Shown here in pieces: positions 46,048-57,106 of a stretch of DNA of 64,000 nt. How positions within the stretch are numbered: the stretch's first letter is position 1; each line of letters starts with the position of its first letter. Both the position numbers and the translations under genes were made by a program. The notes beneath the pieces were generated by a model, which saw only the letters and a list, made by a program, of their open reading frames with translations, made no database searches and was not told the origin of the DNA. Origin of the DNA: Kaistella chaponensis (GTDB lineage: Bacteria > Bacteroidota > Bacteroidia > Flavobacteriales > Weeksellaceae); the NCBI RefSeq assembly GCF_900156725.1, contig NZ_FTOI01000004.1:214232-278231 (forward strand). The letters are read 5' to 3'.

Positions 46048-49000
46048 TTAGAAATTTACTTTAACATTAAAAGAAATGTTTCTTGTTGTAGGCATAGGCC
46101 CCGTTTGATAACCTTGAACGTTTCCTGAAGACAAACCAGCTTCTGGATCAGCAAATGGTAAATTTTTATGAATAATCCAAAGATTGCTACCAATTACGCT
46201 TACAGACATTCCCTGAATAAAATCTAAACCTAATAAATCTTTTGGAAGGTTGTATGTAATGGATGCTTCTCTTAATTTGACATAACTCGCATCGTAGATG
46301 AATGCTGAAGTAGGAAGATCAGTGCTCAGAATTTGGCTAGAATTGGATTTGTCTAATCTTACATTATTTGCAATATACGTTCCACCTGGACCTTGAATAA
46401 CCCCTGGTAAAATTACACCCCCAAGAGGTGTTGAAACTGTTCCTGAAGTGGGGTCTCCGGGGGTATTATACACCGCGTTTCGTATTGGATTACCTAAATC
46501 ATTTAAACCTACTGAATCAGGATATAGTCCTGTTCCGGATCCGTAAAACTGATCAAGCGAAAATATTTTCCCACCTTGTTTGACGTCAATTAAGAAACTA
46601 AGGCTAAGATCCTTGTAGGTAAAAGTGTTCTTTAAACCTCCAAACCAGTCCGCTTGATAGCTTCCTAAATTATTCGTGAAAGTTGTAGAAACCTTATAAG
46701 CCCCCGTAGTCTCATCAATTATTTTTTGACCGTCCGGTGCGTAAACATAATCAGATCCCCAAATCTGACCATATTTTTCGCCAAGTGGTGCGTTAATACT
46801 TACATTCCCCTGTAATGACGCAAGAAGAATATTATTTGTCTTTTCACTTATCTCAGTAATTTTAGAAATTGGATTAGACCAGTTTGCGTTCATTGTCCAA
46901 GAAAAATTACCGGTTTTAATTGGTACTAGGGTTGCTGTTAACTCAAAACCTTCTGTTCTTAGGTTTCCGGCATTACTAAGCTTAGTTAAAACTCCTGAAG
47001 TACTTGAAACAGGCAAAGGTAAAATTTGGTTATACGCATCATTTCTAAACCAGGTTGCATCAAGCCCAAGTCTTCTTTTAAAAAACATTGTCTCAAGGCC
47101 AAATTCTGTGCTTTTTAGAAATTGAGGAGTGATTTCATCATTTTTCGCCCCTGTATTGTAGGAGTAAGTTGTATTTGCTCCGAAAGGTACCCCTGCATTA
47201 TACTGATTTAGAAGGTTATTTGGTCCTGTGTCAGAGCCAACCCTGGAATAAGCCGCGCGGATTTTACCAAAACTTAACCAATCCTGCTTTAGTAAATTGG
47301 AGAATACAACACTGGCGGAAACAGACGGATAATAGTAACTGTTTCGATCATCTCGTAACGCTGTTGATTGATCTCGTCGTATTGTTCCATCTATAAAAAA
47401 TGTATCATCATAACCCAAAGATGCTTGTCCGAATATTCCCACTGTTTGCTTAGAAGTATCAAACATTATCGGTAATGCGGGAGCTGCAACAGAATTGGAT
47501 ATGGTAAATAGGTTAGGGATTTTTAAGCCTCCTGAAGTGGATTGGGAAATTTGATAAAGAGTTTGATAATTTAAGTTTGTACCAAGCAAAGCAGTAACAT
47601 TAAATTTATCACTAATGTCTTTTTTATATGTTGCGATAAGGTCTAAATTATTTTCTCCAACTTTATAGTTACTTACAGCATAACCTGATGATTGATTAGC
47701 CGTTGTTGCCAATCCTATTCGTGCCGGGTAAGATCCGTTTGCAACCCGCTCTTCTGTGGTTAACACATAGTTATCAAATCCAGCTCTAACAAGAAAGTTT
47801 AAATCTTTGGTCGCTTCATAATTTACACTTGCAATTCCGCTGAAATGGTCTCTATTATCGTTTTGATAATTTCTGTATCTTTCAAAATATGGATTATTCC
47901 AAAATGCGGGAGCTGTGTTCGTAGCGCTGCGCAAATTCCATGTATAATTTTTCTGCGTTTGATTATAAATGTCTCTTAATTCTAAAAGATCTACATTGGT
48001 AGGCCACCATTGTCTAAAATTAGAAACAATATTACCATTGTAACCCGTACCGTTTCTACCAACAGTTTTTTGGGTAGTGTAGTTTGCGGAAAAATTAGCC
48101 GTTACTTTATCAGTTAACTTATAGGATGCATTACCACTGAAACTATTTTTAATCAATGAACTATTTGGTAAAATATCGGTTGCGTCATTATTAGTATAGT
48201 TCAGTCTAAATGTGCCGTTCTCGTTTCCTCCACTCAATGAAATACTATTTGTATAATTAAATGCAGTATTAAAAAATGCAAGGGGACCATTTTTCGCTTT
48301 TACCCAAGGTGTTGCCTTTTTATAATTAGACGATTCAGGAATAGCGGAGCTCCATTGATATACCAATAGATTGGGGTCATATCGGGGTCCGTACGATGCG
48401 TCATCACCAAAAGGCGCCGATAACCCGCCGTTAACTTGACCGTAACCGTTAAAACTATTTTCACCATTGTAACCTTGACCGTATTCACTTTGATATTCTG
48501 CAAATGTAGATTTGTCAATTGAACTAACGGTAACTGAACTTGAAAACTCAATTCCTAAACCTTTCTTATTTTTTTTACCTTTTTTAGTGGTAATAAGAAT
48601 CACACCATTTTGTCCTCTTGATCCGTATAGCGCTGCAGCCGCGGCACCTTTCAAAATGTTAATATTTTCAATATTATTTGGATCAATGTCAGATGCGGCA
48701 TTTCCATAGTCATAACCATATCCACCGCTTAGCTGATTTCCTCCATTAACATTAGTGTTAACAATAGGAATCCCATCAACTACGAATAACATTTGGTTAT
48801 TTCCTGTTAAAGATTTAAATCCCCGGGAAGTAATATTGATTGAACCTCCAAAGTTGGTACTTTGTCTAATGTCCAAACCAGATACCTGCCCCGATAAGTT
48901 ATTCAAAAAGTTAGTGGTAGGGTTTTTATTAATGTCTTCCCCTTTTACCTCTTGAGTTGCGTAACCCAGAGATTTTTTCTCTCTTTTAATACCAAGGGCA

Positions 49001-49116
49001 GTTACTACTACGCCTTCGATATCCTGTGTTCTAGCAGTGTCTCTCTTTTGTGCATTTACCAAAGCAAATGATGAGGTCAAAACTACTGCTAAAACAGTTG
49101 TTGTTAGTTTCTTCAT
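46048..49116 (-). CDS. SusC/RagA-type TonB-linked outer-membrane transporter 2
   Basis: A 1022-residue transporter. Signal peptide about 1-22 (ending ALVNAQ), TonB-box-like TQDIEGVVVTALGIKREKKS, plug with LFVVDGIPIVN and LKGAAAAALYGSRGQNG, and a barrel ending in SFNVKVNF. Paralogue of SusC 1. Promoter and leader are nearly identical to those of the dead SusC 3 (51587-54616), yet its coding sequence is closer to SusC 1. No regulator or enzyme gene is attached, so the substrate is unknown. It is divergent from rnhB. Confidence 0.95.
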   Translation of the reverse strand: MKKLTTTVLAVVLTSSFALVNAQKRDTARTQDIEGVVVTALGIKREKKSLGYATQEVKGEDINKNPTTNFLNNLSGQVSGLDIRQSTNFGGSINITSRGFKSLTGNNQMLFVVDGIPIVNTNVNGGNQLSGGYGYDYGNAASDIDPNNIENINILKGAAAAALYGSRGQNGVILITTKKGKKNKKGLGIEFSSSVTVSSIDKSTFAEYQSEYGQGYNGENSFNGYGQVNGGLSAPFGDDASYGPRYDPNLLVYQWSSAIPESSNYKKATPWVKAKNGPLAFFNTAFNYTNSISLSGGNENGTFRLNYTNNDATDILPNSSLIKNSFSGNASYKLTDKVTANFSANYTTQKTVGRNGTGYNGNIVSNFRQWWPTNVDLLELRDIYNQTQKNYTWNLRSATNTAPAFWNNPYFERYRNYQNDNRDHFSGIASVNYEATKDLNFLVRAGFDNYVLTTEERVANGSYPARIGLATTANQSSGYAVSNYKVGENNLDLIATYKKDISDKFNVTALLGTNLNYQTLYQISQSTSGGLKIPNLFTISNSVAAPALPIMFDTSKQTVGIFGQASLGYDDTFFIDGTIRRDQSTALRDDRNSYYYPSVSASVVFSNLLKQDWLSFGKIRAAYSRVGSDTGPNNLLNQYNAGVPFGANTTYSYNTGAKNDEITPQFLKSTEFGLETMFFKRRLGLDATWFRNDAYNQILPLPVSSTSGVLTKLSNAGNLRTEGFELTATLVPIKTGNFSWTMNANWSNPISKITEISEKTNNILLASLQGNVSINAPLGEKYGQIWGSDYVYAPDGQKIIDETTGAYKVSTTFTNNLGSYQADWFGGLKNTFTYKDLSLSFLIDVKQGGKIFSLDQFYGSGTGLYPDSVGLNDLGNPIRNAVYNTPGDPTSGTVSTPLGGVILPGVIQGPGGTYIANNVRLDKSNSSQILSTDLPTSAFIYDASYVKLREASITYNLPKDLLGLDFIQGMSVSVIGSNLWIIHKNLPFADPEAGLSSGNVQGYQTGPMPTTRNISFNVKVNF

Positions 49117-49141
49117 ATCAAATTAAATTTTTTCAATGTCA

Positions 49142-49173
49142 CAAAAGTGCAAAACTTTCTTTATATAACCAAA
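49142..49173 (-). promoter_or_regulatory. promoter of susC 2
   Basis: On the minus strand TTTG (49170-49173), 20 bp, then CACTTTTG (49142-49149), a close match to TTG/TAnnTTTG. The leader continues TTGAAAAAATTTAATTTG to the start. The same motif pair, spacing and leader stand in front of susC 3. Confidence 0.65.
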
Positions 49174-49250
49174 CTTTTTGTTAAATAATTCTTAAATAAT
49201 TTATAATTTTGAAGCAGAAAAATTAACGTGCTCTTCATAAGTTTACCGAA

Positions 49251-49862
49251 ATGACATTAATTAAAAGTTGGTCCAAGCGCTACATAGAGGTAGGTTGCGA
49301 CGAAGTTGGCAGAGGATGTTTGTGTGGTCCAGTAGTCGCGGCAGCTGTGATTCTCGACGAGAATTTTAAGCAAAATTTGGTTAATGATTCCAAAAAATTA
49401 ACATTTAAGACTCGCATGGATTTGGATCAGTATATTAGGACTAATGTTAAAGAATTTGCTATTGCTGAAAAATCCCCGTCTTTTATTGATGAGCACAATA
49501 TTTTGAATGCAAGTATTTATGCAATGCACGCTGCCATTGATAAATTGACTGTTCGCCCAGAATTGATTCTGGTGGATGGAAATAAGTTTCATCCATATCA
49601 CTCGATTCCTCATGAATGCATCATTAAAGGAGATTCAAAAGTGCTTTCTATTGCTTGTGCTTCTATTTTGGCAAAAAATTACAGAGATCAACTGATGATT
49701 GATTTGCATGAAGATTTCCCGGAATATGGGTGGAACAAAAATATGGGATATGCAACCAAAAAGCATCGCGAGGCTCTGAATACGGTTGGACCAACCATTC
49801 ATCACAGGCGTTCTTTTAGGCTTGATTATTCTATACCTAATTTTTTAGATGAAGAAGCTTGA
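49251..49862 (+). CDS. rnhB: ribonuclease HII
   Basis: A 203-residue RNase HII: GCDEVGRGCLCGPVV with the catalytic Asp-Glu pair (residues 17-18), the third acid in LILVDGNKF, KGDSKVLSIACASILAK and the C-terminal KHREALNTVGPTIHHRRSF. It removes ribonucleotides from DNA and RNA primers. Divergent from susC 2; no partner gene. Confidence 0.98.
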   Translation: MTLIKSWSKRYIEVGCDEVGRGCLCGPVVAAAVILDENFKQNLVNDSKKLTFKTRMDLDQYIRTNVKEFAIAEKSPSFIDEHNILNASIYAMHAAIDKLTVRPELILVDGNKFHPYHSIPHECIIKGDSKVLSIACASILAKNYRDQLMIDLHEDFPEYGWNKNMGYATKKHREALNTVGPTIHHRRSFRLDYSIPNFLDEEA

Positions 49863-49934
49863 TAGATCTTAAAGCTAAAGTTCATTCGTCGGCAGTGATT
49901 TGCTTTCATTAAAATATTTCTCCGTTTTAAGCAT

Positions 49935-49962
49935 AAAAAAACCACTCAGAAGAGTGGTTTTT
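49935..49962. terminator. bidirectional terminator between rnhB and susD 3
   Basis: AAACCACTC at 49939-49947 with GAGTGGTTT at 49952-49960, loop AGAA, A-run on the left and T-run on the right. It serves rnhB (plus) and the susD 3 remnant (minus). Confidence 0.85.
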
Positions 49963-49982
49963 AAGATTGAAGAAAAATTAAA

Positions 49983-51568
49983 TTAATTTCTGTTCCAGAA
50001 TGGCGTGTATTGATTTTTTGAAAACACATCTTCTGTACCGATTTTAGGAACATTTCCTGAATTCGCAATAATTTCAGACAACGGATACATTAGTCGGTTA
50101 GGCTTTGGTTTTGATGCTGTTGTCGCTGACAAGGTTACCGGAAATCCGGTTCTGGAATAGTCGAAAAATGATTGTTCAGGATTTCTACCTGCTAAAGCGA
50201 TCCATTTTTGAGTCATGATTGCATCAATCTTATTGGTGGTAGAACCTGCAAATCCTAAACCAGGAACTGCTGCAATTGTAGCAATGTATTGGTCTGCAAG
50301 GTTTGGAGCTGATCCGTACGTGTCAAATGATGCCGCAATACCCTCATTAAAATTAGATAACGCACTGGAAAATAAGGATGGATATCTTAATGCTGCTTCA
50401 GCTTGCAAAAATTTCGATTCTGCTCTTGTCATGATACAGCCAGATTTTGCGGAGGCTAAATCAATGTATTCTTCAGTTGAAGTTGGAGTACCTTTCCCAA
50501 TATTGATTCCAAAGGTAAATCTACTTGCGGCACTAGGAACTCCCGGTTGTCCTGGAGTATTTCCTTGTCTGATCCCCGAAACTTTCCCACCGATCAAAGT
50601 AAACATTCTTGGTCTTCTCAAATCCACAATATTGTTAAATTTTTGGTAAGCACCTCTGGTATCGCCATCAGGATTACCGTTTAAAATAATTGCAGCATTT
50701 TCGGATGCTACGTTAATTGCGTAAGCAGAACCTCTAGATCCTGAACCGGTATACAAATAATAGTTGGTGTAAGGATTTTGCTGAGCATCATTGTTTGAAG
50801 AATAACCAGGATTTTCTAGGACGTCTTCATCGATGAAAGTTGCACCACTCAATAAGGCTAATTTTTGGTCTCTGAAAGTAGCCATATCTCCGGTAACATT
50901 GCTCATTCTTAGCAAATATCTTAGTTGTAGCGTATTTGCAAAAGCTTTCCATTTAGCCCTATCTCCACCAAAAACAATGTCTACAGCGCCTACTTCGTCT
51001 CTTGCACCTGAATCGATCAATGCTTTCGCATTTTCTAGTTCTGCGTAGGAAGCTTTATAAATGTCTTCGCCTTTATCATATTTTGGTGCCAAATTGTTTT
51101 GTCCTTTAAAGGCTTCCGAATGGGGCATGTCTCCATAAAAATCCGTTAAGATTTGAATGTAATTTGCTTTTACAATCTTGGCAATTGCTTTTTGTTTTAC
51201 ATATTTATTCGTAGGGTCATTGTAGGTTACAATTTTATCGAGATTTGCGGTAGCTCTGTACAAACCATCCCAAATTCCATTAAAAAATGTATTGTTGATA
51301 TTGGGTACATAATAGTCGGTAAAAGGTCCACCATAAACGATGGAATTACCTGCAGTCATGTTCATTATCACATTGGCAAACTGATTTACATCTCGTGCCT
51401 GAACTCTATAATTAGCAGTAATACCTACTGGGAGAAGTTCATTTGGATTAACATTATTGATACTTATATTATAGGGTCTGAATTAATATCTAGATAATCA
51501 TTACAAGATATTGCCGAACCAAATACAATCAGTGTTAAAAAAACATTTTTTATTGTTCTGTTTTTCAT
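49983..51568 (-). pseudogene. SusD/RagB-type lipoprotein 3, frameshifted
   Basis: From ATG 51568 the frame gives a normal lipoprotein start (FGSAISC, Cys22, then NDYLDINSDP) and then hits a stop near 51468. Shifting by one base at about 51470-51480 restores YNISINNVNPNELLPVG and the rest of a SusD-like_2 type protein down to 49983 (WKAFANTLQLRYLLRMSNV). One base is missing. Otherwise the gene has full length and domain content. It follows the equally damaged susC 3 after 18 bp. A sequencing error in this gene alone is possible but the partner's three lesions favour true decay. Confidence 0.85.
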
Positions 51569-51586
51569 AATATTAATAATTTAAAA

Positions 51587-54500
51587 TTAAAAACTAGCTT
51601 TTAGATTTACTCCAAAAGATCTTTGAGTAGGATATTGTCCCGTTCCCGCAATACCGAATCCATTACCATTACTTAATGCGGTTTCAGGATCAGAATAATT
51701 TCTGTTTTCCTTCGCATATACGATGAATGGATTTCTGGAATATAATCCGATTGTTAAGCTGTTAACAAAAGTTGTTGCTAAAACATTTTTAGGAATATCG
51801 TAGGATAATGAAATTTCTCTTACTTTAAAAGCAGTAGCATCGATAACCGTTGGTTCTCCCAAAGACTGCAATGTTGAAGAGGTGAAATAATTGGCAACAT
51901 TCGCGTAACTTGCAGATCCACCCACTGGTGTTGAGTTGGTAACATAACCTCCGTTGACCAATTGAACAGAATTCGGTACGATGTAGCCTTGGCTTCTATC
52001 GAAATCTCCTGTTTCTTCTGCAGCACCTGTAAAGGTAAGAAGGGATTTGGTAAGAGTGGAAAATACACCTCCTTTTCGGTAGTCCATTGAACCAGAAAGT
52101 GTGAATCCTTTGAATTTCACTGAGGTATTCAATGTTAAAGTATAATCAGGTGTTACTCTGCCCAAATTAGTAAGTTCTGTGCTTAAAAGTGGGGTTCCAT
52201 TCGAATCAACTATAATTCTTCCCTGATCATCTCTTTGAAAAGTAGTTCCTTTTAAAATCGGAAAATCTTCACCTAAAACTGCATATACTCCAATTCCACG
52301 ATTGGTGTATGGTGTATAAATATTTACTTCAGCGACTCCTTCTGGTAATTCTAACACTTTGGATCGAGACATCGCGTAAGATGCTCGGATGTTCCAAACA
52401 ATGCCTGCAGATTTAATAGGTGTAAGACCCAAATCAACTTCAAATCCTCTCATTCTCGTTTTACCAACATTGTCTCTCAAGGTATTTAAACCCGAAGTAT
52501 TAGATACATTTGCATTGGTAATTAAATTTTCGGTATCAGATTGATAAACAAATCCTTCCAAAGTAATTCTATCCTTCAAGAATCCAAGCTGTACATTGAG
52601 ATCAGCTGTGCTAACAAATTCTGGTTTAATATTTCTATTGGTCTGCGAAGGGTTAATTCCATATCCAGAAATGGTGTTGTACGGATATCCTGAAGGAATA
52701 ATTCCTACCTCAGAGGTTTCATAAGGCGAAATAGCCGAAGTGTTTCCTCCTCTGGTGTAACTCGGTGCAATTTTTATGAAATTAACGAAAGTATCATTAA
52801 AAAAACTAAAAGCTTTTGTTGGTATAAATGATACTCCTATAGAATAATAAGGGTAAGATTTATTGTGGACTTCCCCGTCGAAGGTGGTAGATAAAACCGA
52901 ACTTTCCTCGATTCTAAAGCTTGAATTTAAATAAAGATAATCTCTAAAGGATAAATCTAAATTAGCAAATCCAGCAATAGATCTTTGTCTAATGGTGTTG
53001 TTTTCAAATCCTAAATTATCATACAATTGTGCTCCATTGGTGTTACTCGCCTGAATGACATTTGATACATTCCGAATGTCATACCATCCTGGAACAGCTA
53101 ATCCTGAACATCCCATAGATCTTGCAGTTCTGTAGCTATCTTGAATGTTATTACCCAAATTTAATTTGAAATTGATGTCTTCCGTAAGATCATAATCAAA
53201 GTTTAACAACAAATCACCGTAATAATTTCGGGTGTTGATGATTCAATTGATGTAGTAAGAATCGAAATTAGCTGTACCACTATAATCTTGTAAAGTTCCA
53301 CCATCTACTGTTTCACCACTATCAGTATATACTTGTTTTGCAACAAATCCATCATTATGATTGTCTGAACGCGTATTTTTAATACTCAGATTTCCTGTGT
53401 AAGACAAGTTAATATGCTTGTTGAAATCATATTGTAAAGAAAGTATTCCAGATAAGTAGTCATTGTTGGTCTCAAATCGTGTGTGATCAACAGTATAATA
53501 AGGATTGATACTGAAAGCTGATAAAAAACCCTCGATTCCAGAGTTTTTATATACTCTAATATCATTAGATGACGGCTTTTGCAGCATGTCATCATATAAA
53601 TTAGAATCGGTTTCACTTGTAATTCTACTGATGTAGTTTATTTGTCCGTCAATTCTTAAATTATTTAATTTCTTACCGGCTTTAATCAAGAAACTGTTTT
53701 GTGTTAATTTATCATCTTGGATTACAAAATTATTTTCCAATCTGTTTATGGATAGTAAAGCATAAGAATCGCTTCCACCGGAATTAACTGTTAAACCATT
53801 TTGATAAACAACACCATTCTTGAAAAATTTAGAAAAATGATCTTTTACCGGTGCATACTTTTCAAATAACGGAACATTATTAGCTTGTGGCAATCCAGAC
53901 GGAACATATTGTCCAGAAATAAGTGGATCGTTGTAATCAGGTCCCCATGAAGTATTTTCAAAAGGAACATAAGTGGTACCATTGTAATCTACGTCACCCG
54001 CAGTAAAGCCTGGTTCACCAGGATAACCTTTACCATATCTCTTCTGAATCAATGGGAATTTAAATGCCTCAGTTACCTCCACCGATGATGTTAAGGTAAA
54101 TTGAGTTTTTTCCGATTTTGATCCTCGTTTAGTGGTGACTAAAATAACTCCATTCGCTCCTTGTTGCCCATAAAGTGCAGATCCCTGTAAACCTTTAATA
54201 ACATTTACATTTTCAATGATTTCTGGTGGAATCTGGGTCAGAATATCCGCTGTTGAAATAACATTGTCGATTACAACTAAAGCCTGATTATTACTAGAGA
54301 TCGATTTATTACCTCTGATAACGATTCTGCTACTTGCACCAACACTATTATCAGTTTGCGAGATTTGTAAACCCGAAACTTTTCAGGTAATCTCCTGTAC
54401 AGCATTCGGAGACGAAGCTTGGGTAAGTTCTTTAGCACCTACAACTTGCTGTGCATTAGTAACTGCATCAGCTTTTCTTTTAATACCCAGTGCGCCAGTA

Positions 54501-54616
54501 ATAATGACCTCTTCGATATTTTTGGTTTTCACTGTATCTGTTTTTTGTTGCGCACTTACTAATGCAAATGTTGAACTCAAAACCACAGCCAATACGCTTG
54601 TTGTTAATTTCTTTAT
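51587..54616 (-). pseudogene. SusC/RagA-type transporter 3, inactivated
   Basis: A single continuous frame of about 1010 codons encodes a full SusC: signal peptide (ending ALVSAQ), IEEVIITGALGIKRKADAV, plug with QALVVIDNVI and LKGLQGSALYGQQGANG, barrel ending in GVNLKASF. Three point lesions break it. The start is ATA at 54614-54616 where paralogue 2 has ATG; TGA at 54383 lies in I-T-(stop)-K-V-S-G-L, where Gly is expected; TGA at 53243 lies in Y-Y-I-N-(stop)-I-I-N-T. There is no frameshift in susC itself. Confidence 0.9.
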
Positions 54617-54641
54617 AACAAATTAAATTTTTTCATGAGCG

Positions 54642-54673
54642 CAAAAGTGCGACGTTTTATTAATCTAAACAAA
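54642..54673 (-). promoter_or_regulatory. promoter of susC 3
   Basis: On the minus strand TTTG (54670-54673), 20 bp, CACTTTTG (54642-54649), and a leader ATTTAATTTGTTATA that differs from that of susC 2 by few bases. The promoter is preserved although the genes it drives are dead. Confidence 0.6.
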
Positions 54674-55084
54674 GAAATTCCCTTCCATCCTGATGCAGGA
54701 AACCGTATCTGTGTCATTGACAAATTAAATAACAAAAAGTCTGTTCTTTATTTTAAACTCTATGATAGTCAGCTTGTAACATAAAGTGTAGATTATGGGA
54801 TTTCTATCAATTCAGAAGATTGTTCGTATAATCAGTAAAACGGTTCATTGGCATATTATCGTGAAAAAATTAAAAAAATTGTGTTAACTAAACTTAATAT
54901 TTAACGTTGTTATGGTTTGTATTTTATCTTTCATCTTAAAAGCGTTTTCTTATTAAAAATATACTGAGATCTAAAATGAAGCGATCTAGTTAAGATTTAT
55001 AAAATGGCTACAACATCCATTTTATCGGTGATTCTGCTTTGCTGCAAAAAATTTCGTGTTCAATAGATGTATTGAAATAAACCC
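54674..55084. other. 411-bp AT-rich region upstream of susC 3
   Basis: No gene or repeat seen apart from the -33 element at its edge. Composition is ordinary for the intergenic DNA here. Confidence 0.5.
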
Positions 55085-55088
55085 ATAA

Positions 55089-55117
55089 AAAAACGGAAGA
55101 CTAGCTTCCGTTTTTTC
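55089..55117 (-). terminator. terminator after yidC
   Basis: AAAAACGGAAG at 55089-55099 pairs with CTTCCGTTTTT at 55105-55115, loop ACTAG, with U-rich ends on both strands. It lies 22 bp after the yidC stop. Confidence 0.85.
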
Positions 55118-55138
55118 ATTTATTTGAATAAAAAATTT

Positions 55139-56947
55139 TTATTTCTTTTTGCCTGCATTTTGAACTTTTTGTTGTTCTTGCGCTTTTTCCATCATCTCGC
55201 GCATTCTCTTTTGGAATTTACCTTCAGGTTTTGGGCCTTTGGTTTTATTCTGTTGAATTTGAGCGTGAATTTTCTTCTCATCCAAAATCCAGTATTTGAT
55301 GACGAGGATGATCAAAATATTAATCGCATTCGAAACAAAATAATACCAAGAAAGTCCCGAAGCTGAAGTATTCAAGAAAAACAGGAACGTAATCGGGAAG
55401 ATGTACATCAATACTTTCATATTTGGCATTCCTTCTTGCGTTGGTTGCTGCATATTTCCGGCAGTCATCACGGTGTAGATAAGAATCACCACGGTACATG
55501 CAATCGCGAAAATACTCAAGTGTTCTCCTAAAAAAGGAACATTAAATGGAAGTTTGATCACATCATCATAAGCAGTTAAATCTTTTGCAAACCAAAAACT
55601 CTTGCCTCTCAAATCAATCATATTGGGGAAGAAGCGGAAAAGTGCATAGAAAATTGGAACCTGAATTAATCCTGGTAAACAACCCGCCATCTGATTTACT
55701 CCTGCTTTTCGATAAACAGCCATTGTTTCTTGCTGTTTTTTCATGGCATCTGCGCCTTTGTATTTTTCGTTGACTGCATCAATTTCCGGGCGAATTACCT
55801 TCATCATCGCACTTAATTTATGTTGCTTGAACATTACTGGCGACAAAATAATTTTTACGATAATTGTCATTAAGAAAATTACCCAACCTGCAGCTAATCC
55901 CCAACTTGTGATTAAGTTGTACATCGGGATGAAAAACCATCTGTTAAGTGAACCAATAAATGACCAACCTAAAGGCAATAATTCATCGAAATTTTTATCA
56001 TATGATTTCAACATGGGTAAATCCAAAGGCATAAAATACCATTTGAAATCTTCATTGAGTTCATTGTTGGCTAAATCAACTTGACCATTAAAATTAAATT
56101 TTTTCAAAAATTCGCCTTCTTCAATCATGTCCTGCGAACCTTTTGAGTTTTTGAAACCTTTCTGTGGCTCAATGACTGCCGTGAAAAACTGCTGTTTTAC
56201 AGCAAGCCAGTTCAGCTTTTCCTTTGGTTCTTCCATCGTGGTTCTTCCGTCGTAATCAAAGCTGTTGTAATCATCAAAAGCATAGTTGAATTCGGAATGG
56301 GTTTGTTCTTGGGAGCGGCCTTTTTCCATTCCGCGAACATTATAATCCCAAACAAATTCAGCTTTCTGATCAGCAACCAACTGACTTAAACCTTGTGTTT
56401 TTACATTAAAATCAACAGTGTATTTGTTCAGCAAAGTATAAATAAACTGAATAACAGCTCCATTAACAGAAGTCTGCATGGTAACAGAATTCCCGTTTTG
56501 CACTGGAGAAAAAACTAGATCTTTGGTATTAAAAATCTTCCCCGTTTTGTCTTTAAATTGAAAACCATAACTGGAATTGTTTTTATCAAAAACCAAAAGT
56601 GGTTTGTCATTAACATCTGTTTTTTTGTTGTACGCTTTATATTCATTCAACTGAACTTTAGAAATTTGACCACCCAACGTAGAGATTCCTAACGTCAACT
56701 CTTTGTTTTTCAACTCAATTTGCTGAATCGATGCTGTTTTTACACTGTCATTCAAATTGGTAACAATCGCAGGTTTTGCATTGTTTGCCGCAACTTTCTG
56801 ACTAACAGCGGTTTTGTTTTGGGCGTCTTTCAACTGTTGTTCTTTGGCTTGTTTGTTTTGGAAATAAAACATTGCGCCAATCAGAATCATAGAGAAAAGG
56901 GCGAAACTGATCAATTGATTTTTATCTAAACCGTTATTTTGCTGCAT
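55139..56947 (-). CDS. yidC: membrane protein insertase YidC
   Basis: A 602-residue insertase. An N-terminal transmembrane anchor (LISFALFSMILIGAMFYF), a large periplasmic beta domain (about 60-340), then the 60-kDa inner-membrane-protein core with WGLAAGWVIFLMTIIVKI, the coiled loop MFKQHKLSAMMKVIRPEIDAV, and three more helices. The C terminus is basic (KFQKRMREMMEKAQEQQKVQ) as needed for ribosome contact. It inserts inner-membrane proteins with or without SecYEG. It follows pyrG on the same strand after a 159-bp gap that contains a pyrG terminator. Confidence 0.97.
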   Translation of the reverse strand: MQQNNGLDKNQLISFALFSMILIGAMFYFQNKQAKEQQLKDAQNKTAVSQKVAANNAKPAIVTNLNDSVKTASIQQIELKNKELTLGISTLGGQISKVQLNEYKAYNKKTDVNDKPLLVFDKNNSSYGFQFKDKTGKIFNTKDLVFSPVQNGNSVTMQTSVNGAVIQFIYTLLNKYTVDFNVKTQGLSQLVADQKAEFVWDYNVRGMEKGRSQEQTHSEFNYAFDDYNSFDYDGRTTMEEPKEKLNWLAVKQQFFTAVIEPQKGFKNSKGSQDMIEEGEFLKKFNFNGQVDLANNELNEDFKWYFMPLDLPMLKSYDKNFDELLPLGWSFIGSLNRWFFIPMYNLITSWGLAAGWVIFLMTIIVKIILSPVMFKQHKLSAMMKVIRPEIDAVNEKYKGADAMKKQQETMAVYRKAGVNQMAGCLPGLIQVPIFYALFRFFPNMIDLRGKSFWFAKDLTAYDDVIKLPFNVPFLGEHLSIFAIACTVVILIYTVMTAGNMQQPTQEGMPNMKVLMYIFPITFLFFLNTSASGLSWYYFVSNAINILIILVIKYWILDEKKIHAQIQQNKTKGPKPEGKFQKRMREMMEKAQEQQKVQNAGKKK

Positions 56948-57066
56948 TTTTAAATTATTTTAAAATTTAAGGATCCGAATTTATTGGTTTTTATCCTTTT
57001 AATTTTGGGTGCAAAAATACAGATTTTTTTCGCAATGAAGAATTATTTCGCAATCCTTTTAAAATG

Positions 57067-57105
57067 AAAGAGATAAAAAACACGGGGTCTTTTATCTCTT
57101 TTTAT
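57067..57105 (-). terminator. terminator after pyrG
   Basis: AAAGAGATAAA at 57067-57077 pairs with TTTATCTCTTT at 57091-57101, two bases after the pyrG stop. Confidence 0.65.
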
Positions 57106-57106
57106 T

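Noticed and set aside
51587..54616. UGA read as glycine in susC 3
   Set aside because: radA and other genes end at UGA, the partner susD has a frameshift, and the start codon is also lost; simple decay explains all lesions.
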